A DNA stretch of 64,000 nucleotides from Ctena decussata (taxonomy: Eukaryota > Mollusca > Bivalvia > Lucinida > Lucinidae). Positions 30,455-43,464 of the stretch are shown piece after piece. The position numbers were made by a program, and so were the translations under genes. Under the pieces are notes generated by a model. That model saw only the letters and a program-made list of their open reading frames with translations, made no database searches and was not told the DNA's origin. Each line of letters begins with the position of its first letter. Position 1 is the stretch's first letter. Where the stretch lies: positions 10,559,841-10,623,840 of the forward strand of contig OZ022506.1 in assembly GCA_963989385.1 (NCBI GenBank), read 5' to 3'.

Positions 30455-30665
30455 CATGTATGGATGAATGAATGACTTGAGATTTTACATCCTTTTCAAT
30501 AGTGTTTCAGTCATTTCAGGATGATGAGAGGGTTATAAGGGCTGTGTGCAGTGGAAGTCTGTTTATGGTTGAACAGGTTTCTGCCTGTAGCAGGATTCCC
30601 AGGACTGCGAGATCAGCAGGCCAGTGCCTAACCCACTGAGCTCCTCATTGATACATATAGGCTGA
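30455..30665 (-). mobile_element. tRNA-derived SINE, degenerate
   Basis: The minus-strand head reads GAGGAGCTCAGTGGGTTAGG (box A-like) and CCTGGGAATCCTGCT (weak box B). The body near 30470-30540 (ACTTGAGATTTTACATCC, TTTCAGTCATTTCAGGATGA) recurs at 47850-47930, so a SINE with a shared body region is likely. It lies in the 3' UTR or just past the CWH43 stop. Confidence 0.45.
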
Positions 30666-31250
30666 TATGTTGAAACACCTATCAGTATTTTTACACTTTT
30701 TTTGTTGACCACTATACAAGCTCTGTCATTTTCGAAAGATTGTAGGGGCTTCATTTTTGCATTTACTTTAATGGTTTCAATTGGCAAGTGCAAAGGCTCT
30801 TGCTGACAAAAGATTTTGAATGCTAAGGCACTTGTTTTTGTTACAAAATTATTAAAGCTTTAGTAGAAAGGGAGAACTGGCTATTACATAAAATGTGGAT
30901 AATCTAAATTAACAGGACAGTAAGGAACCTAGACTAGATATAATTTCCGCAATTTTTACAGGACATCGTTGCCTGGGGATTATCTCTAACTAGCAATGAT
31001 AAAAAAAAAAAATCAAAGACTGCTCATATATAGATTATGGCCTTCTAAAGTAAAAGTCTGCAGTGCCTTTAGGGTATACCTCTTTCAAAGAATTTAAAAA
31101 ATGTGTCCTTTAAGCAAAATACACTGCATTAGCAAATTTATCTAGGCATATCATAGCTCTGTGATTTTTTGGCTATCAGAAGTTCTGTCTTTATGGTGGT
31201 TACCAAGATATTACGTCACTTGCAAAACTTTTCGAACGCCCTTTGTAAAG

Positions 31251-31440
31251 CACCAGTGACGAAAATAGCATAATTTGCAAACTGTATATCCTGATGAGAT
31301 AGCTCATAATGAGCCATTTCATCCAGATCTGCACTGCTTGCCTTCTAGTTTTTGAATTCTGAATGTGATATAACTTTGACACAACATATTTTGATATTTT
31401 GCAGACGAAAATTTTATCGCCTGCTTTTTGGCTTTTTGAG
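31251..31440. repeat. Dispersed repeat, uninterrupted copy (empty site for 1094-2341)
   Basis: It carries a CTGATGAGATAGCTCATAAT palindrome, GATCTGCACTGCTTGCCTTC and TTTTGCAGACGAAAATTTTA. It is collinear with 1010-1093 plus 2342-2440. From 31441 to 31985 nothing is recognised. Confidence 0.6.
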
Positions 31441-32131
31441 CCAATTTTCATTGTTTTAAATTTGTGAGCTTGCCATCTAGCAGATGTTGAAGAGAAACTT
31501 TAATGAACAATCTTTATTTGCTTATGTGAGGAAAGTAGTTAAAAACATTACTTGTTTGAAATTTGACAACGACTTGTAGACTTGTGAAGATATGTACACT
31601 GGAGTTGGATGTTTAGGCTTACAAATGCTTGATAAAAGTCTAGATAGCCAAAATAATGCTACTTGCAAAGTTTCACTGACAACATTTTTTGGCTGGCATT
31701 TCAGGCTGTTAACTTAAACTTTGAACTTCTTTGATATAAGCTGTGTTTAGACTTAATTTGTCTTCGGGCATATGTAAATTTTGCATGCCAGTACAAGCCT
31801 GCATCCTCAGATTTCAAAGAAAATCAGAGTGCATACGTGCAGAGTGGTATGGGTATGAGTAGTTTACATTATGTCCAAACTGTAGTTGTTGTTTCTGGAT
31901 TTTGTTAGTTTTTATTGTCTCATTTATGGCTATAACTAATTTATGTGGTTATGCCTCTACATGTATCTTTTCCTGCCAGTAAGATGAAGCCGCTCCAAAA
32001 GGATCTCTTGTAGGGAAGAATATGTTCCTAGGGGAACAAACTGTTTTAATAAATGGTGTATAACATTTTAATAAGAGGATTGAATCCCATTTAGGCAGGG
32101 AGGTGAAACTGAAAAAGGCAGTTGCTTTCCT

Positions 32132-32379
32132 GGGCCCAGTTGTTCAAAACTAACGATGGGGCTAGTTAATCAGAGGTTAAAATTTCAATCATATGCAAAA
32201 CACTGTCATTTATTTGCTGGAAAAATGTGAGGAACCTTTGCAGTGCAAAAGTTTCTCACATTTTTGCAGCAAAACATATGACAACACTTGATTTTCTGAT
32301 TTTATGAGTGCTAGAAGACTTAACAAATTGCTGACTAACCACTTTGTTAAGCTAATGATGCTTTGAGCAACTAGGCCCT
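32132..32379. mobile_element. MITE with GGGCCCAGTTGTTCAAA ends, copy 3
   Basis: Left GGGCCCAGTTGTTCAAAACT, right GATGCTTTGAGCAACTAGGC then CC; hairpin GCAGTGCAAAAGTTTCTCAC inside. From 32380 to 32910 there is only AT-rich DNA without recognised features. Confidence 0.75.
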
Positions 32380-32913
32380 GAAGTACGTACCCTTTCACCA
32401 TAATGTGTAAGCTTTCTAATGTTATATTTTATTTGTTTATGTATTCCTTTTAATTCATTTTATTGGTGCATTTTGCTTGCTTTTTTCATTTTATGAAAGT
32501 TAGGCTGTAGCTGTTGATATGGAGAAATCTCATCTTTTTTTTTACATTCCATATACATGTACATTAACATATGTGTCTAGATCTGACATTATGTGCAAGG
32601 GGGTTTTCTGATTTGATTTTATTTTTGTTTTGTTTGTTGTTCTTGTTATGCTGTGAGGTAGGTTTGGTTTTTTGGTCCAAAATATCTGGTGATGTTAAAC
32701 ATCAACCACAGAATAGGCAGACCTAAAGGCCTTTGTGAGAGTCTGAAAGAAAATTGATTTTAAAAATAAAGTAAAAAATAAAATCTGATATGATTTCTCA
32801 TTATAGCAAACTGTTTCCTGATTTCTATTGCCCCTGGTTGTAAGATATTGCCCTAGAAAGCTAAAAATGAGAATGAGATTTAAACATATCTCTGTAGATA
32901 TTGTGTATCTTAA

Positions 32914-35335
32914 GCCCCAGTCACACACACACATTACGGATAGGGCGGATAGTTGCGGATAAAATCCTTAGTTTATCCGCAGAATTTGTGGGCGTGGCCC
33001 AATTTTATTTAATGAATTTACGGATATAGTTACTTTTAGATGCGTATGAATACGGATAGGTACGAACTACTAACCTTCCGTTACCTTCTGTAACCTTTAT
33101 ATGCGGATAAATACCTTCAGATGCAGACTGTTGTGCTTGCCTAGGGGATAGAAGAATAGAAAAGATTAACTGCGACATCCACATCTGTGTCTACTCCTTG
33201 TATGCTCCAGTCACACACACATACGGACTGTGCAGATACTACGGATGGCCCGTCCGTATCTATCCGTTTTATTCGCAATGGATCCGTATCAGATCCGCAG
33301 AGTCTGTAACTGTCCGTATCATATCCGCAGAGTCCGCAGGATCCGCGTCGAAATTTTGAAAATTTTCAAAATTCGGGCGCGGATGATTAAACCATAATGG
33401 TGCGTTACTAAACGCATATATCAGCATCTATCTGTATCTATCTGTGTCACATACGTATCTATGCCGTATCTTATCCGTTATTGAACCTATCATTCCGCAG
33501 TCCCACTCCAAGTTGAGGACCGATGCGGTTTCAAGCGGATCGTTACCTTTAGTTACGGAAGTTAAGGGTCTCGTTCGGCGTACTATAATGGACCGTTTTC
33601 TACAGTAACGTTTCAATACAAAAATGTTGCGTTCCAATACTGACAGATACCTACAGGATGGTTTGGATAGGCGGCTGTACGGCAACAACACCAGTAGTGG
33701 GGGAGCAAAGAGACAGAGACTGTATCTCAAGGACTACTACAACAGAGAGGCCGGGTCGGTGTAATGGAAGTGACGTATGGTGCAGTTATGGGAAGATGTT
33801 ACGTTTCTTATTTGTAACAGTGGGGTCATCTTTTCATGAACTTGCCAATGGCTAAAGTAGGGCCATCATTTCATAAACTTATTAGACTTTTATCAATTCG
33901 AATTAGTTGTCCAATATAGGACAAAGTAATTCTTTTATTAATTCCAATTACATAATAGTTGTCCAATATAGGACAAAGTTTAATGGTGAAATGAAGCAAT
34001 AAATATCTACTGGTCAGGCTTGAGTAGCTGAAACTTCGAAGGTGGCCCATCTTCCTTCTTTCGAATGTGTTCTGTGCTCTTGAATGAACTCTTTTAGATT
34101 TCTATTTTGCTTCAGTACCACTGGTGTCGTGCCGTGCGGCGACCGTAAAACGTCTCCCCGTACGTCATCTATAGTGCAGATTATATATAATTTTTCCTTT
34201 GAGGTCAAGAAAATATTCTGAGAAATCAGAAATTTTTGATTGGTTTAGATTTATGGTCTAGATTATTGCTTTTTTTTTCCTTTTAGATCTTTTATGGTAC
34301 AAATCACACTTTGAATTTACTGCCTTATCAAAATTAAGAAATTACATTATGCTTTCTCTGGTTTTCGTAACCAAATCATATCGGGGTCACTGATACGGTT
34401 TGAGTAGCCGAATTCTCGAAGTATGGTCCATGTACCTTCCTTCGAATGTGTGCAGTGTTCTTGAAGGATTAGAATAGTATCTACTTTATCAACTGCCAAC
34501 TGAATATCTATGTCATCCAAGCAGTAAATGGGTATTTTTTTCAAATCAGGGAAGGACAGGGCAGCGAAAGGAGAGAGATGGGCTTCGCCTTTCACATGCA
34601 ATGCTCAAGATACACTGACCCTAACCACCTACCCCCCCCCCCCCCCCAAGCCACCGCCCCTACGGCCATTAGGCTATAGGAAACCTTTACCAAATTCCCC
34701 CCCCCCCAAGCCACCGCCCCTATGGCCATTAGGCTATAGGAAACCTTTACCAAATTTCCCCCCCCCCCCCCAAGCCACCGCCCCTACGGTCATTAGGCTA
34801 TAGGAAACCTTTACCAAATTTATAGTTTGGATCCAGGTATACAAATTTAAATAAAAATCTAATCCTTCATGAGCACAGAACACTAAACACATTCCAGAGC
34901 AGGAGCATGGGCCATACTTCGAGGTTACGATTACTAGAGCCTCATCAATGACCCTGACATGACCCATAACTTCCGTAACTAAAGGTAAAGATCAGTATGA
35001 AACCATATCAGTCTTCAACTTGGGACTGCGGAATGATTGGCTCAGTTACGGATAAGATACGGAATAGATATGGATGAGACACGGATTAGATACGGATAGA
35101 TGCAGATAAATTCGTTTAATTACGGACTTTTACGGTTTACTCATCTGCGCCCGAATTTTGAACCTTTTCAAAATTTCGACGCGGATCCTACGGACCCTGC
35201 GGATATGATACGGACAGTAACAGACTCTGCGGATAGGATACGGATCCATTACGGATTAAATAGATAGATACAAATAGATACGGACGGGCCATCCATAGCA
35301 TCCGCAGAATCTGTATATGTGTGTGTGACTGGGGC
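32914..35335. mobile_element. Long-inverted-repeat element with TACGGAT motifs, copy A
   Basis: GCCCCAGTCACACACACACA at the left and TGTGTGTGTGACTGGGGC at the right are inverted. A second internal start (CTCCAGTCACACACACATAC, 33205) matches the right end better, so 32914-33204 may be an extra partial arm. Arms of ~450 bp are densely filled with ATCCGTATCT/TACGGATA motifs and share GGATCCGCGTCGAAATTTTG and GCGGAATGATAGG-type blocks in inverse orientation. TAA follows or precedes the ends as a possible short target duplication. The interior 33656-34620 has short frames (one reading DRRLYGNNTSSGGAKRQRLY) that I cannot assign. Confidence 0.65.
34016..34927. repeat. Three related ~70-bp blocks inside copy A
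   Basis: 34018-34088 (GAGTAGCTGAAACTTCGAAG, CTTTCGAATGTGTTCTGTGC) and 34398-34470 (GAGTAGCCGAATTCTCGAAG, CCTTCGAATGTGTGCAGTG) are direct copies. 34857-34927 (AATCCTTCATGAGCACAGAA ... CCATACTTCGAGGTTAC) is the inverted copy. C runs (34631-34647, 34699-34709, 34757-34771) and three ~60-bp AAGCCACCGCCCCTA units lie in between. Confidence 0.55.
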
Positions 35336-36033
35336 ATAAGAACCTTAAAAGTCTTATTTGTTCCCCATGTTTAATTTTGCAATGGATGGGTGATACGATA
35401 GTAATTCATTGAGTTCATTAAGTATATAGGGTGATTTATAAATAGTAGTACTAGAAAAGAAGGAGGAAAACTCGCGACCGAATTTTAACTTACATTGATT
35501 TTGTGACCTAGTTTAAGGTTACTTGTAATAAGGAAAATTTTTCACTGACTAAAATTGTACCCACAATTACGAGAATTGCATTTTTGGCAACATTCCTTAC
35601 CTTATTTGGTGAAATATTTTGCCAGCATTATTAGTACATGTTAAATTGCTATCTTAAGTCTTTTTCATGTATGGTTGTTACAAAATGCATCGGTTGATGT
35701 GAAAGATACGACGCTTGGCTTTTCTTTTTACATAATGATACATGTATATATATAAATACAGCTATATGTCAACAAAGCAGATTAACGAAAGTATAAATCT
35801 TACTTCTTATTGACTAGAGAGAGACAGCAGGAAGCCAAGAGGCCCAACTTGCCGTATAATTCTTAAAATTGCCCTTTCCACTACTGTTATTGCTCAACAC
35901 ATTTTTACGGTCATGGGTACCAGTTGTGTGCCAAACATCTTGGGAGCAGTTTCACTGTGCATTGGGGCGAACTGTTGAAACAGACAGTGTGGAGCTAGTT
36001 CAGACTGTGCACTCTGATTTGGGTCTTCGTTTT

Positions 36034-37167
36034 TTAGCTCGCCTGAACGAAAGTTCAGGAAGAGCTATTGTTGTCACCACGGCGTCAGCGTCAGCGTCCG
36101 CGTCCGCGTCAGCGTTCGGATTGGATGTTTTGGTTAAAGTTTTTTAAAGACCTATATCTCCTTAACCCATGGATGGATTCTTTTGATACTTGCACTGTAG
36201 TTAGATATTGGTCTAAGGTTTAACAGGGTACCACCCCTACCCCACTCAGTGACCTTGATGTCAAGGTCATGGACTTAGAAAATTTGTAGTTTTTTTGGAC
36301 TGGATGTTTTGGTTAAAGTTTTATAAAGCCCAGTATCTCCTTAACCCATGGATGGATTCCTTTGATACTTACACTAAAGTTAGATATTGGTCTAAAGTTT
36401 TCAAAGGTACTACCCCCACCCCACTCTGTGACCTTGATGTCAAGGTCATGGACTTAGAATATTGTCTTTTTATTGATTGGATGTTTTGGTTAAAGTTTTT
36501 TAAAGACACATATCTCCTGAACCCATAGATGAATTCTTTTTATATTTGCACTGTAGTTAGATCTACAGAGTACTCCCCCAACCCCGCTCAGTGATCTTGA
36601 GTCAAGGTCAGGGACTTAGGAAATTTTTGTCTTTTTTAAAGTTTTGTAATTGCTAACTGATTCATAATGCTTTGCAGAGATTTAGTTTATACTTGAACTG
36701 ATGTTAGACTCTTTTTTGAGTTTTTGCAGAACACCTTATACTTACCCCACTGGATGACCTTGAAGCCAAGGTCATCGACTTAGAATTTTGTCTTAAAGAT
36801 TTTGGTAAAAGTTTTATATCTAGAAGACATAATTTCACAGTGCCACGATGATGGACTCAGTTGATACTAATACTTGGACTGATGTTAGATAATGGTTCAG
36901 GGTTTTGATACATCCTACCCCCCCCTCCCCCACCCGTCAGTTTTTTTACCTCAAGCTCATGGACTTTGACATTTCATTTCATTTTTTTTATTTTCATTTT
37001 ATTTTAAGACTTGCATGCATTTCTGAGATAGCTTTTGTTTATAAATGTGTTTTCATTATGGACATGCTTGCATGAAGTTTTATGCATAGCAGTCCACACC
37101 ACCATAGCGGCTGAGTGATGGGCAAGCACCAATTCATGCGAGCTATGCTGTCAGGCGACAGCTCTTG
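36034..37167 (+). mobile_element. Helentron-like element, TAGCTCGCCTGAACG family, ~177-bp core
   Basis: 5' TAGCTCGCCTGAACGAAAGT is followed by an (AGCGTC)n tract. The core has three clear units and two diverged ones with TGGATGTTTTGGTTAAAGTT, CTCCTTAACCCATGGATGGA and GTGACCTTGATGTCAAGGTC. The 3' end is GCGAGCTAT, hairpin GCTGTC-AGGC-GACAGC, TCTTG and TTTT. GCGAGCTA is the inverse of TAGCTCGC. Confidence 0.75.
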
Positions 37168-38164
37168 TTTTGTATCAGTTCGCTCTAATAAAAAAAAACG
37201 TTTTCGTTTACTCAGATTAATGCCTCATGTCTGGGGTGACTGCGGTAAAAATATTTACTTTAACATACTTCATACGAGGATCATCCAAAAAGTTCTGTCA
37301 CTGGACTCATAACTTTGCTCACAGATGTGATAGCTGACCACGGTTTGTAACAATAAAAATAACAATCCTTTACCTTTATACTGATATCAGGTACATCGTA
37401 AAAATGTGCCATTTGGTTGAGTTATAAGCTCAAATACAGACCTAATATTTGACACTGGCCTATTTTCATGATTTTTGTTTTTCTACTAGCTTGTAATTCA
37501 TGCTGCATATCTCAACAACTACATATTGCAGAATTCTGAAATTTTCAGGGTTGCTGTCTAATGCATTTTGTGGTATACTATATAAAATTCAGCGACTTCT
37601 GTTTATTATATGCTATGAAAACGATTGATATCTATGGTGTCACAGAAATATGTTGAAATAAACAGTCACGTGATTTTCAAGGACCAACTATCCTTCATAT
37701 TATGGATCATTTTTAAAATTTTGATTGAGTTAATATTGTCACGATCTACTGCAATAAACATATACTCCAGAATTTGAAATAATATGAAATAAATAGGCGC
37801 TACCTATAAAACGAGCACTGCTGGCAACTTTTTCTCATAACTAACATGTAGGCAATTACAGGTATGTCGATTCAGATACTAGAAGTGCAGAAATGCTAGC
37901 GGACTTGCAATTTTCGACGTTTTGAAACCACCAAACTGAAGAAAAAAATATTTATGTAATATCTTCAAGTGGGATACACTGTTAGTACAAAATCAAAAAT
38001 CAAAAGTAATTTTCCTTACAGCCCTTAAGTATTTACTTCTCATGTTCTTTCCTATGAGACATCTTACCATATGGCTAAAGATTGAAATATTCTAAGCCTA
38101 TTTCATTCTTATCTTAGAATGCATTCTGTAAATGGATATTGCTGTTTAGTGTTATATGTGCCAG
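37168..38164. other. Intergenic stretch without recognised features
   Basis: AT-rich, with no long frame, no clear splice-linked coding sequence and no repeat that I can match elsewhere in the window. Confidence 0.5.
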
Positions 38165-38265
38165 AACTAACATGCAGTCCTCTAGGACTTGAACCTAGTA
38201 TCTTAAAAACAGACAGCACCAACTGCAGGACTGTTACATAAGACTGACACAAACCCCAGATAGTG
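38165..38265 (-). mobile_element. Possible tRNA-derived SINE head
   Basis: The minus strand has AGGTTCAAGTCCTAGAGGAC, containing a perfect box B-like GGTTCAAGTCC, about 35 bp after CTGCAGTTGGTGCTG (weak box A). No second copy seen in the window. Confidence 0.4.
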
Positions 38266-38849
38266 ACTGATTGCCTGATTATCAAATGTTAATATCAAAT
38301 TTAATCAGTGCCTACCTCTCCAAATTTTTAAGTAACTGTTAATATCTGCTATTGTAATGAAATTGTATAAAAAAATAATGCTGTCTAACCTGTCTCAAGG
38401 GTAACTCTGTTAAGGGTCACCTATCACATGTAGCTACTTTTTTGTGCCCCAGGGGACAATGAACCTCTATTAAGTGTACACCTGTCTGCCATGACTCTGC
38501 AGCCAGTTTTTGTGAGGCCCCTTCATGACCCCTCGGGACAGATTTGACTACATGTTGTATGAACACTGGGCCACTTAATCAGACTTTAACTGCATTTTTC
38601 ATTGAGACTGATCGTGAATCATCATGTTGCAACTTTACTGAGCATGAACTGGACAAAAAGTATTAGTATGTATGTTTTTCTGACTTGATATGAAATTAAG
38701 GCATTGCCTTCTAAGTGACACCAAATCCTCGAAGTATATGAATGTACTGTTGTAAATGTACTTGATATCATTTAAAGATGGAAATTGTATGTTTAGCTTT
38801 CTTTTGTCAGAAATTCGACAATCAACTGATAGGCTTGTTTTTCATATGG

Positions 38850-39075
38850 ATTGTACAGCCAGTCAAGATTATTTCAGTCATTTTCAACTAAATCAGTTGT
38901 ACAAATTTGTTGCCAAAATGTGTGATCCCCTAGAAAATCACATGATCACCTGCAAATATAAGATCTCAAAAACTTTCAAGCAAATGTTAACTTACGAAGA
39001 GACGGACAGACAAACGGACATCGGACAAAAGATATATACCCCTCCTCATACTTTGTTTGCTGGGGGTATAATTAT
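38850..39075 (-). mobile_element. 5' part of a Helentron-like element (minus strand)
   Basis: On the minus strand: TTATACCCCCAGCAAACAAA then AGGAGGGGTATAT (5' palindrome), followed by a GTCCGT/GTCTG tract. One core unit with TTGCTTGAAAGTTTTTGAGA follows. No matching 3' hairpin was found, so it is truncated. Confidence 0.5.
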
Positions 39076-39568
39076 GGCCTTGCTAATATAATTATATAAT
39101 GTAAAGTCTGATTTGATAGTTGTCATCTCACCCCTGTAGATTTGAGACTTGCAAGTGCTTAAGACAAGCAATAGGTCTTATCAATGACAAAACAAATTGC
39201 AAATAAAAGCTCACCTCCATGATGCTCATATATCTATATCCAGAATCTCCACAACCACAACCCCCCATCAGCCAAAGTAGTAAGCCAAAGAATCTCATAC
39301 GTCAAGCAACAGTCACTTAATCTAACTTATCTGCTATACTCCAGGGAACAACAAACACTGGAGGGGCACCGGTGTTTAAATTTGAAACCAAAGAAAATCA
39401 ACATGAGCTGTGTTGTCTTGTCTGCAAAAGAAGTATTGCAGAATTATGAATATATTACTGACTTATTTGCAATAATGAAAACTTAGTTTCATGGGCACTG
39501 TTGAAAACATTTTAATGAATGAACATGCAGGCGTGATCTACACTCCATTCCATGGCTTTGTGATGACC

Positions 39569-39622
39569 TCTTACAGGAAAGAATTTGCTTCCTCTGAGGG
39601 AGCAAATTCTTTCCTGTAAGAC
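39569..39622. mobile_element. Palindrome MITE, GAAAGAATTTGCTCC family, best copy
   Basis: CTTACAGGAAAGAATTTGCT and its complement AGCAAATTCTTTCCTGTAAG enclose a short TCCTCTGAGGG turn; arms of about 24 bp are perfect. Confidence 0.75.
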
Positions 39623-40205
39623 AACCATTTCAGGCACTGGGATGAAATTGTAACCAATAGAATGTAGATTATCTAAACCATTCCACTCCAGGTTTATCTA
39701 TGGCACTTTCATGTTGCATCACAATAGAACTAATATAATAATAAAGACTGTCATTGAGTGTCATAAAGAATGAACTTGTTCCAGACATCAGAGAAATTTG
39801 TTTCAGAAGTGACTCTCATGGACAATCCTACCTTCAATGTTTTAAATAGGAATCAAAGTTTTACCGAATCTAATGCATATTCAAGAAATGCTTGTAACAG
39901 TTTTGAAGTTTATTATAGCAAGGGCATTTATTAGGATAAATATGGTATATTGGTACGTAGAACTGTTTGAAATGGCTTTGTGTAATTCCTTAGAACTCTT
40001 GTACTACATAACTCTTGTACTACATGGCCGTCTCCTGCCGGTGATTCACTTTTTCATCTGCAGAACATATTAAAATCCGAGCAAATATAAGATATAAGAT
40101 TACTGGGTCCGGATAAATAATACATAAAACTTCAAATTAAACTACAGTAGGTCTCTCTGTTACAAAACACTATCCTTAAGTTTCCTAGCTAGTTTGAGGG
40201 GTTGG

Positions 40206-40221
40206 GGGGGGGGGGGGGGGG
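40206..40221 (+). repeat. Poly-G run
   Basis: An uninterrupted run of about 16 G, one of several long G or C homopolymers in the window. The surrounding 39640-40700 region holds no recognised gene. Confidence 0.7.
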
Positions 40222-40712
40222 TTGGTATCTGACAACTAATTTTGAGTATGTGACATTCCAGCTGACAAACAATTTTGAGTACCCTCTGGACATTCCTGAC
40301 ATTTTTTGTACCGTGTGAATCCTAATAAATGCCCTGCTCTAATAAACGCCCTTGCTTCTAACCTGTCGTCACCCTTCTGTATGTCTCTTCTTCATGACCC
40401 AGAAATGACATCTTACAAATTGTGAAAATACAGACAAATTAATTTTTTAGATTGTAGCATTTGCTCAGCTGTCCTCGAAGTCAAGAAGGTCACCCATTCT
40501 GGTACTAACCTCTATCTCCTTTGCTTAATTTCTTGAAAGAGCCAACCACCCTACCTGAATCTCCATAAAGATGCTGCCAGCTTCTACAGCTAGGCTGTAA
40601 AAGTTGAAAATATATATGTACCACACTGTTTTTTTTCTCTACATAAGTGGTGCCCATAAAAAGTACCAGTCCCAATTCAAAATGTATCTTTTTTTTTCCC
40701 AACTGCAAGTTG

Positions 40713-41811
40713 AACAAGGCATCGCAGGCGATACAAATCCCCTCACACAAGACTACTTGCTCGAGATATTGTCATGCCCTACATTTGTGTGAAGTTATTT
40801 TAAAATCCATGGAGAAATGTAGGTGCTAGAGCGATGACAAAGTTTTTCTAAAAATAGCTACAATGACCTTGACCTTTTAAGCGCAGCATCCTGAAAGTCG
40901 AAACTTGCTCGAGATATTGTCTTGCCCTACATTTGTGTGAAGTTATTTTAAAATCCATTGAGAAATATCGGCACTAGATCGCTGACAAAGTTTTTAAAAA
41001 AAAATAGCCACAGTGACCTTGACCTTGGGCGCAGCACCCTGAAAGTTGAACTTGCTCGAGATATTGTCATGCCCTACATTTGTGTCAAGTTGTTTTAAAA
41101 TCCGTTGAGAAATGTAGGCGCTAGAGCGATGACAAAGTTTTTCTAAAAATAGCCACAGTGACCTTGACCTTGGGGGCAGAACCCTTAAAGTCGAACTTGC
41201 TCGAGATAATGTCATGCCCTACATTTGCGTGAAGTTACTTCAAAATCCGTAGAGAAATGTAGGTGCTAGAGTGATGACAAAGTTTTTCTAAAAATAGCCA
41301 CAGTGACCTTGACCTTGGGCAAAGCACCCTGAAAGTCAAACTTGCTCGAGATATAGTCATGTCCTACATTTGTGTAAAGTTATTTCAAAATCCTTTGAGA
41401 AATGTAGGCGCTAGAGCGATGACAAAGTTTTTCTAAAAATAGCCACAGTGACCCTGACCTTGGGCGCAGCACCCTGAAAGTGGAACTTGCTCGAGATATT
41501 GTCAGGCCCTACATTTGTGTAATGTTATTTCAAAATCCGTTGAGAAATGTAGGCGCTAGAGTGATGACAAAGTTTTTCTAAAAATAGCCACAGTGACCTT
41601 GACCTTGGGCGCAGCATCCTAAAAGTCGAACTTGCTCGAGATATTGTCATGCCCTACACTTGTGTGAAGTTATTTCAAAATCCGTTGAGAAATGTAAGTG
41701 CTAGAGTGATGACAAAAGGTGAACATACGTACGTACGTATGTACTTACGTACGTACTTACGTATGGGACAAAACCTATATCCCCTCACCACTTCGTGGTA
41801 TGAGGGGATAA
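40713..41811 (-). mobile_element. Helentron-like element, ATCCCCTCATACCACG family, 145-bp tandem core (minus strand)
   Basis: Read on the minus strand: 5' palindrome TATCCCCTCATACCACGAAG at the right edge, an ACGT-rich tract (41726-41765), then a core with exactly 145-bp spacing between CTTGCTCGAGATATTGTC blocks (41051, 41196, 41341, 41486, 41631), plus two less regular units. The 3' end (40713-40747) is GAGGGGAT, hairpin ATCGC-CT-GCGAT, GCCTTG and TT. GAGGGGAT is the inverse of the 5' end. Confidence 0.75.
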
Positions 41812-42516
41812 AAATTCCCAATTGCAGAAAAAATTGTTCTAGGGACCATCTTACAACATACATTTACTTGCTTGCTTAGAGAAATAGCAGATATATAGCA
41901 ATAATTGAACGTTAATAGTAAATAAATACTATATATTCAGTATCATGTCCCCTATCCCACCACTTGAGACTTAATAAAAGGTTTCCAAAATTCCAAATTA
42001 TAGGAAAATACGATGCGCTTTTTCCCAATTCCTTGGGCACCAGCACCATTCCCAAAATAGTGAAAAAAATCACTGTACCAAAACGAATTTACACTATGTC
42101 CTGCTCTGGTAATGCACCTAATATCACAGTCCAATTCCTGCAGACTTCTGACATCAATACACTGAAGGGATCGGTCTATCAATGGAACCCATAGTTCTAC
42201 AATGAAGAACATAATTGGCCCTATTCATATTTTTCGTTGTTATTGGACATCTTTTTTCTTTTAAGTTGGCTGTATTACGTTCTACCGATGCCAAAATATC
42301 AAGCATAGCAAATCAATTACATGGGGTTACAATGGAGTTACACTGTTATGCTTACCACTGCGATTCAGCAATTACTACCAGCATTCAGACTATTTATATT
42401 GTTCCGTTCACATCTGTATAGTCAGTGAAAACAAAGCACTCATCCAGAAGTTTCATTACTGCCATCCTGTTGATCTCGAAAGCACATGAGCGTTGAATTG
42501 TAGAGTAAGGTATACA

Positions 42517-42572
42517 CAATCCCCATCGTAACCGTTGATTAGTCAATCCCCATTGTAACCGTTGATTAGTCA
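42517..42572 (+). repeat. 28-bp direct duplication
   Basis: AATCCCCATCGTAACCGTTG then ATTAGTC is followed at once by a near-identical copy. The rest of 41880-43460 contains no recognised gene; 42786-42900 resembles a decayed TGAGCCGCGACAC-family MITE (GACTCAGATCAGCCTG...). Confidence 0.55.
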
Positions 42573-43464
42573 AACATATTTAGTTATTATTGCCTGTTTT
42601 CTTTTTTCTATCTTTTTTGACAGCTCAATGATACTTTCAATGAAAATGTGATATTTTTGGACTTTCGCTGTATCTGAACGATACATATTTCTTTAGTTCA
42701 TGAAATGAAAAAGAGAATTTCTTGAGAAAATTATTTACTTTCATTTTTCAAAACTACAGAGTCATAAGAAAATGCCCTGTCAGACAATTGCATAAAATTT
42801 ACTGAAGACTCAGATCAGCCTGCACATCCATCAAGTCTAATCGGCATGTTTTCCGTGAATATGGATCTATGGAGCCTGGGCAAAGAGACTGCATGCAGGT
42901 GCAGCAAGACTGAAGCTTTACTGGTTGCATTGGTCAATATGCACGTTTTCATGTGACGCAGCCCAATGATTATATGATTGAGCTGGGGTGGAGGGGGTAT
43001 GGTGGGACCAGAAAAAAATGAAGAAACAAGTCTTCTGACTGATTTTGATGCAACAGTAGGGCAGTGCATCAATGTCGATATGACATTGTTTAGAATTTGA
43101 TGTCGTGTGCATAGATAGAGGAGGCGAGAATAGATGAGAAAAGAAAATGACACACAGACGCACATGTACACAAACTTTTTTTCCATTGTAACAGTATGAC
43201 GGCTAGCCCAGAATACATACGGCCTAGTTGCAAAAATAAATCTGTATTTTACATTCAACTGGTATGGGTTGTCATCAAATTGGTTTCCCAATATTCCATT
43301 CGGATCACTTTAGCACTTGTTAAGTACCTGCAACGGGCTGTTGCCAACCAATATAAAAAAAAAGAGATTTAGAAAGGTTTTTAGAACTTTTTGTCAGTCA
43401 AATGATGGTGGTTAACACATTTTTGTATGACTTTTTAAATGCTGTCAGTGTTTAGTAATTTCCT

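Noticed and set aside
34528..34803. Proline-rich frame PPPPPKPPPLRPLG
   Set aside because: Comes from C runs and three copies of a ~60-bp repeat in a transposon.
38190..38225. tRNA gene from the GGTTCAAGTCC box
   Set aside because: Only box B is good; box A and stems are weak.
40756..41712. Regular 145-bp repeats as a CRISPR-like array
   Set aside because: Units are contiguous with no unique spacers and lie inside a transposon-like element of a eukaryote.
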